64,000 nt of DNA from Flaccisagitta enflata. Its lineage: Eukaryota > Chaetognatha > Sagittoidea > Aphragmophora. Shown here in pieces: positions 1 through 64,000 of this stretch. The DNA is taken from NCBI GenBank assembly GCA_965153355.1, contig OZ231127.1, positions 24,676,001 through 24,740,000 of the forward strand, read 5' to 3'. The translations under genes were made by a program, and so were the position numbers. The notes under the pieces were generated by a model. The model was given only the letters and a program-made list of their open reading frames with translations, did not search any database and was not told the origin of the DNA. The first letter of the stretch is position 1. Every line of letters starts with the position of its first letter.

Positions 1-69
1 GGGGGATGAGAAGGCGTGGGGAGGCGTGGGGGTTGGGAGGCGTGGGGGGGGGGGGAGGCGTGGCACTGT

Positions 70-689
70 CCGCCAGAACAAGGAATGAGTTGACTTGAAA
101 TGATCGTCTACAATTCTGATAGGTTTTGAGTCCTTGTGGTGTGTATAATACAAATCTGAAAAAAACTAAATCATTTTTGGGGCGCTTTTTGAAATACATA
201 CAAAAATAGTAAAAATATTGTACATTTTTTATCATAACTCTTTGTGATGATTTATTTTAGTATTTTTGACCACAAATTTGGACTCAGAGGGTGGCTTGCG
301 TTTCGTCTGATATGTCACACTATATACTTTTTGAAAAGAAGTAAAAATTTATTTTTTTATAAAGTCATTAAAAATAAATGTATTTTATAGCAATATGATG
401 AAAAAATTAACTTTCTATTTCTTTTTCAAAACTATATAGTGTGACATATCAAACGAACTGCAAAGCACTCGCTGAATCCGAATCTGCAGTCAAAAATACC
501 AGAAAACATCACCACAAAGAGTTATGATGAAAAATGTACTAAATTTACACCATTTTTGCATATATTTCAAAAACCGCCCCAAAAGTGATTTAGTTTCCTT
601 TAGATTAATATTTTACACACTACAATGACCCAAAAACTATCAAAGTGAGAGACGATCATTCTACCTCAACTCATTCCGTGTTTTGGCTG
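70..689. repeat. Long imperfect inverted repeat (fold-back element)
   Basis: Arms of about 270 bp (70-340 and 420-689) are reverse complements along their whole length with scattered changes, separated by about 80 bp. Shared landmarks: GGAATGAGTT, TCATAACTCTTTGTG, ATATGTCACACTATATA. G-rich AGGCGTGGGG-type sequence lies on both outer sides. No ORF of note. Probably a fold-back or MITE-type element in an upstream intron. The rest of 690-1085 is T-rich intron with no gene seen. Confidence 0.85.
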
Positions 690-1085
690 GTAGTGGTGGG
701 AGGCTGGGAGTGGGGGTGAGGGGGGAATTAGTTTATATTTTTCTCTTCATCTCAGTATCTTTATATTTTCATATCATTATATCTTCATATCTTTATATCT
801 TGACAATTCGTATCTTACATCTAAAGAGGACGCATCTATTGGACATCTCTTGGCCTTGTTTCTTTCTTCGTTTCAACGTCTTTTTGTTTTCTCTCTCTTT
901 TTCTTTTTTTTTTTTTTTTTTTTTTTGTCCTATTCTCTCCTTGTATCTAGGCTTTTTGAAATAATCGGAACGATGTTGTCACTCCATTCAAACATTTCAT
1001 ACCATTTCGAACACAGTGTGTCACTCTGACTTTCCACTATTGGGGTATATAACATGTAATTTGGGAAAAATTTATATCTGAACAG

Positions 1086-60652
<59,567 letters not shown>

Positions 60653-61310
60653 GTAGGTTTGCCTTCAGTCACTTCTTAATGAAGTTGAAGCGCTGATGTC
60701 CTGCTGATAGTGTACTTATCATACTGTACGGTGTTACATGGTGGTAGCAGCGTATAATTTTTGAGCCCTTGACACATGATGCGGCATTCAAATCAGTCGT
60801 TTAAAATGCATTTCATTTCGCCAAAGAGCGATAAAAGGGCGATAAACTTGGACTGAAGAAATGGCGGATCTGAAAAGAAGTATCAACTTTGATAAAGTAC
60901 TGCTCCTAAACAAATTGAGCCACTAGATTGGTCGCATTTGAACAACTGTTTAAGCTGGAACGAATCTGGTATTTGTGCTTATTTTGTAGCTTTATTCGCT
61001 AAGGAGCCACTCTTTCAAAGTAGATGCTGCTTTACCGCCATTTTATTGATTCCTATTTGATGTTAAATGACTGTTTGCGTTGATCGTGCAAATCATGAGG
61101 TTTTTAGGGACTCTGGACTGACAGATAGAATCGGATGGGCTCACACTTGCACCGAATGTGGCACACAAAAGATACTGAGAGACTCTTCTCTGTATGTACA
61201 GACGAACATATGCATAGTCCAGTGGTAAACACACATGCAGTGGCCAGTGGGAACTGTTACTGTAGTAGCAGGATTGGATTCGGAGACAGACCAATAAAAA
61301 GATAAAAAAA

Positions 61311-61341
<31 letters not shown>

Positions 61342-62170
61342 GACGACAAACGAGGGAGAGAAAGAACGGACGAGTTAAAAGCTCGACTATTTCAAACTCA
61401 ATTAGCGAGTTAAAAATCACTTAGCGAGAAAGCCTTTTTCAAACATATCGCCCGGCCCTTTTACCTTTATCTCCTAGCGCATCTCCTTTAAGTCTCATGT
61501 TTCCGATTCTCGGAATGATATTTACGTTGAATTATACGTTAACTTATTTGCGGCGCTTTGTTGTAAATAAGTAGAATCAGTAAAACTTGTTAATTCCAAA
61601 TACGCTATAATTATGACATGACATAACAGTTATAACTGTTATGACTATTCTGACATAGTACCAGTAATGGCGGCTGTCGCCGCGAGGAAAAAAGTCGTAA
61701 GCATTGCCATTGGTCACTTTTCACCAAACTTTTGTTTTCAGTCATTGCAAATCTTTTTATTTGTTAGATCAAATCAAGAGCAATTGTATGAATTGATTGC
61801 ATTGAAAATCAGAGAAAGATAGGACTGAGCCATATGAGCTAAATGAGCTAAAATGCTCAAAATCACTCAATCAGACAACCAGCTATACTCACTGACATGC
61901 TATCTTGTATTTGCATGCTTACATCAAAACATCTATTCATTTATTCCATTCAAAATTAGAAAGAAAAAAGTGAGCTAAGAGAGCTACAATATTTAAAAAA
62001 AACCCTCGCAGATAAGCAGCTATGCTTTTTTGTATCTGCTTGCTTAAACATGTATCAAAATATTTATTCATTTATTTCATTTAAAATAAAAGAAAAATCT
62101 AAGCTAAATGAGTTAGACTGCTCAAGAAATTAGCATATTGTTTGATTGAATAAATGAAAGTAATCCTCAC
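60653..62170. other. Intron after exon 21
   Basis: No further exon recognised. An (AAC)n run at 61309-61342; otherwise AT-rich with nothing supported. Confidence 0.55.
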
Positions 62171-62185
62171 AGTAATTAGCAAATC

Positions 62186-62279
<94 letters not shown>

Positions 62280-62345
62280 ACCCACATTTGTGTCCGACAG
62301 GGGTCGCCATTGCTACCCCAGCGACCCCCTTTAATACGCCCCTGG
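62171..62345. repeat. (CT)n with shared flanks, copy 2
   Basis: GTAATTAGCAAATCAAAAT + (CT)n (62191-62276) + CATTTGTGTCCGACAGGGGT and CGCCATTGCTACCCCAGC. Same flanks as at 31108-31213. Confidence 0.88.
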
Positions 62346-62398
62346 TTACAAGTGTATCTTACCTTGTTTTTCCTCACCCCTGCTCATTCGACCCTCCC

Positions 62399-62403
<5 letters not shown>

Positions 62404-62450
<47 letters not shown>
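62404..62450. repeat. (GT)n microsatellite
   Basis: Pure GT run followed by a G run. Confidence 0.96.
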
Positions 62451-62452
<2 letters not shown>

Positions 62453-62465
62453 GGGGTGGGGGGGG

Positions 62466-63156
62466 TTTACGACCCTGCCCAGGGTTCGACAAAAATTTTT
62501 GCTGCCTACAAGCAACATTTTCTTACCAGCTTCTGCCTACAAAATTTTCATGAATATCTTTATTGTATGATATGCTAAAAATGGATCATATATCTAACTG
62601 TGCAATGATAGGGCAAATCAAACAAAATCTTTCCAAATCCTTTCTAAGCAAGGGCACTTTTTGCTTTCCAAGTCTTTTTAGTTTTTTTTTCTTTTGTTAT
62701 CACGTTTTTAAAGATATTGTTTCAGTCTTCCTGTCTGCAAAATCAGCCAGCTGCCTACAAGCAATGCTTGCGTGCTTGGGCACTTCGTCGTACCCTGAGT
62801 CCCTGCCCAAAGCATATAACCGTCCGCGCCGATAGAGTGATCCTGATTACTGCATTATTTGTTCCTATCATCTCAAGTATGATGTTTTGTTTTACCTCCT
62901 CTGAATGACAGGTTCTGCTTCTCTCGACTCCGCGTTGTCTCATCTGTTATTTTGGTTATCTCTCTGATGGTCTGAGCTGTTAAAGCGTCGACTCTTTTGC
63001 TTGTTCAGTGGCAATTTGTAGTGAAGTACCGTCTAACGTCCTTTACCTCTTCTCCCTTTAAAAGTTCATCGAGGTTGTTGCCTTCCTGTGCTTGCTTGTG
63101 ACTCTCGTTTCAGTTTGTCGCTATAATTGCTTGTCGTTTTTTCCTCTTTTTTCCCA
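62466..63156. other. Intron sequence without recognised genes
   Basis: Non-coding; TGCCTACAA recurs a few times near 62500-62760, otherwise nothing. Confidence 0.5.
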
Positions 63157-63354
63157 TTTTTAGTCGCGTGCACACGTCTCTACAACCCGCTTTGTCCGTC
63201 CGTCCGTCCGTCCGTCTGTCGGTTGGTCACACTTGACTTTTTTTATGATTTTTTTTCTTTGACCTCACTGCTCCTGCCCAAATGGTCTACTGACCTCAAA
63301 TATGGCTCCTGCCCACCCGCACGCGACTTCGGTAGCCATGTATCCGGCCTTGTT
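63157..63354 (-). mobile_element. HINE-like element, full length
   Basis: TTTTTAGTCGCGTGCACACG cap, CGCTTTGTC(CGTC)n core, GCCCACCCGCACGCGACT, GTAGCCATGTATCCGGCCTT end. Confidence 0.93.
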
Positions 63355-63392
63355 TCGTCTTCCCCTTGTCTACTTTCACTCTATACTTTTAG

Positions 63393-64000
63393 CTTTTTGT
63401 CCTCGACGATCGGTTTACGTCGAGGACTATAACATAGCCTTGATCGTGTAGTAAGCCGTTTGTTATTTATTGTTGTTGTGTCAACCCTTAAAAACTTGAG
63501 AACCACAACTCAGATGTTGATGAAACTTGGTCAATGTTATTTTAAGGGCATTACTAACCTGTGTACCAACTTTCAACAACATTCATAAATATTTAATACC
63601 CTTTGCCTATTATTTTTGTAGTAATATCAATTCCTGGACTTGTGCAATTTTCATAGGGGAAAGGTAGGAAAGGTTCACCAATGTTGTTCAAACTTGATGT
63701 GAAGGTTCATTGCACCAATTAAAGCTCCCCTGCAAGGTTTCAGATAATTCTGAGTATTGGTTTAGAAGAGGGTATTTTGCTAGTAATATTAATTCCTAGA
63801 CTTGTGGACTTGTGCAATTTACATAGGGGAAGGGTAGTAAAGGTTCACCAATGTTGTTCAAACTTGTTGTGAAGGTTCATTGCATCAATTAAAGCTCCCC
63901 TGCAAGATTTCAGTAAATTCTGAGTATTGGTTAAAAGAATATAAGGGTATTTTTTATGATGTATCTAGTAACATAATTTCTTGGACTTAAGAATTTTTTT
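63393..64000 (-). mobile_element. Capped element of the third type, running off the window
   Basis: TTTTT, palindrome GTCCTCGACG...CGTCGAGGAC, TATAACATAGCC, then tandem units of about 170 bp (AGGTTCACCAATGTTGTTCA at 63671 and 63841). Repeats match 38865-39616 in reverse complement. The far end is outside the window. Confidence 0.8.

Overview
The window is a piece of a large, intron-rich animal gene embedded in very repeat-rich DNA. Spliced GT-AG introns, ORFs that join only across introns, and abundant dinucleotide microsatellites exclude a prokaryote. The encoded protein, a polycystin-1 family receptor, points to a metazoan, probably an invertebrate. I cannot name the species from sequence alone.

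I recognise one protein-coding gene, on the + strand, open at both ends. Twenty-one exons between 1086 and 60652 join in a single compatible reading frame, about 4.06 kb of coding sequence or roughly 1,350 residues. In order they encode: a Ser/Gly/acidic linker (exons 1-2); an REJ-type module with poly-Ser insertions (exons 3-7); a helical GAIN-like region (exons 8-14); a GPS with its Cys/Trp framework (exons 15-16); the first transmembrane helix (exon 16); a PLAT/LH2 domain split over exons 17-18; the conserved post-PLAT element and second helix (exon 19); a further helix (exon 20); and the start of a cytosolic loop (exon 21). N-terminal ectodomain modules would lie left of the window. The polycystin channel-like C-terminus would lie right of it.

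The other roughly 93 percent is introns and repeats. (a) Dozens of (CT)n/(GA)n, (AAG)n, (CA)n, (GTCT)n, (GATA)n and (TTTTG)n microsatellites. (b) About 30 copies or fragments of a short element family with a palindromic cap next to poly-T/poly-A, the box CTATAA beside the cap, a tetranucleotide (ACGG/ACCG/ACAG)n core and the end GGCCTTGTT. This architecture resembles non-autonomous Helentron/HINE (DINE-like) elements. (c) Longer relatives with the same cap that carry tandem repeats: 28646-30445, 33753-35090, 38865-39616 and 63393-64000. (d) A set of TA-flanked terminal-inverted-repeat MITEs, several nested in other elements: 2154-2519, 9513-11411, 10062-10410, 29907-30404, 35302-35914 and 52262-52669. 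(e) Long fold-back repeats: 70-689, 10479-11080, 14940-15367, 49372-49866, 37097-37314 and 42063-42383.

Layout: 1-1085 upstream intron with fold-back; 1086-8833 exons 1-6; 8834-15649 a transposon-rich intron; 15650-16827 exons 7-9; 16828-33433 a 16.6 kb intron full of HINE-like elements and polypurine DNA; 33434-43573 exons 10-14; 43574-50413 another repeat-rich intron; 50414-60652 exons 15-21; 60653-64000 intron. The most interesting patterns are the co-varying palindromic caps of the mobile elements, and the orientation of (CT)n at acceptors and (GA)n after donors, which could fold single exons out of the pre-mRNA.
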